DNA of 64,000 nt from Undaria pinnatifida (lineage: Eukaryota > Sar > Phaeophyceae > Laminariales > Alariaceae). The notes under the pieces were generated by a model that was not told where the DNA came from, made no database searches, and was given only the letters and a program-made list of their open reading frames with translations. The stretch spans positions 12,022,795 to 12,086,794 of the forward strand of contig JABAKD010000021.1 of assembly GCA_012845835.1 (NCBI GenBank), in the 5' to 3' direction. This document shows, one piece after another, positions 63,716 to 64,000 of this stretch. Every line of letters begins with the position of its first letter. Position 1 is the first letter of the stretch. The translations under genes and the position numbers were made by a program.

Positions 63716-64000
63716 GGGGGGGGCGGGGGGCGGGACATTTCAATATGTGCGCGGAAACTATAAATTCTCAAAGGGGACAAACCTGACGATTGAAGCAATA
63801 AGACATCCCTTTATATCATCTGGCTTGTAATGTTTACTATTCTAGAAGGTTTGATGTTAGATGCAGCATGCAACCCAGTGTTTAAGTGTAGTAAATAATG
63901 TGTTAAATCTTCATAGTTTGTTGTTGTATGATACATCGATCGAAAGCTAGAATATTTTATAGAATATTTTTAGGTACCATTATTTTCTGACATCGCTAAT

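Overview
The window looks like nuclear DNA of an intron-rich eukaryote. There are no operons, the coding exons are short and separated by long introns, donors are mostly GTGAGT- or GTAAG-like, and non-autonomous transposons, a tRNA-derived SINE, microsatellites and G/C tracts are abundant. A brown alga or another intron-rich stramenopile would fit. That placement is inferred from gene structure and base composition, and no marker gene here proves it.

Almost everything I can support as coding belongs to one minus-strand gene of about 37 kb (40631 down to 3408). I assembled 24 exons by eye from splice signals, reading phase and domain motifs. All 23 junctions keep the frame and give a protein of about 1,720 residues. 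In order it carries: a signal peptide; an animal-haem-peroxidase-like domain (exons 1-6); a DOMON domain (exons 7-9); a cytochrome b561 domain of five membrane segments (exons 9-12); a cytochrome b5 domain (exons 12-14); an acidic linker; and a cytochrome b5 reductase/ferredoxin-reductase-type FAD and NAD(P)-binding module (exons 15-24). It ends at a TGA followed by an AATAAA signal. The parts suggest one electron path: cytosolic NAD(P)H to FAD, to b5, to the two b561 haems, to the outer face, where DOMON and a peroxidase-like domain sit. This resembles the layout of a dual oxidase (DUOX) but is built from different modules. As in animal DUOX, the peroxidase domain appears to have lost its haem histidines.

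The introns average about 1.4 kb. They hold several inverted-repeat elements (two MITE families), a 230-bp dispersed repeat and, most oddly, decayed partial copies of neighbouring exons ('exon echoes') next to exons 3, 12 and 13.

Region by region: 1-3300 lies downstream of the gene and holds a CCCGT-rich minisatellite and one MITE. 3300-40700 is the large gene. 40700-64000 is repeat-dominated: (TAC)n and ATGATGTT arrays, many copies of one dispersed repeat (family C) with G/C tracts, a pair of inverted repeats of about 0.95 kb spaced 19 kb apart, three SINE copies, two 91-bp fold-back elements, a frameshifted reverse-transcriptase fragment, and a possible GGGCGGT-bordered transposon. I found no second intact gene there.
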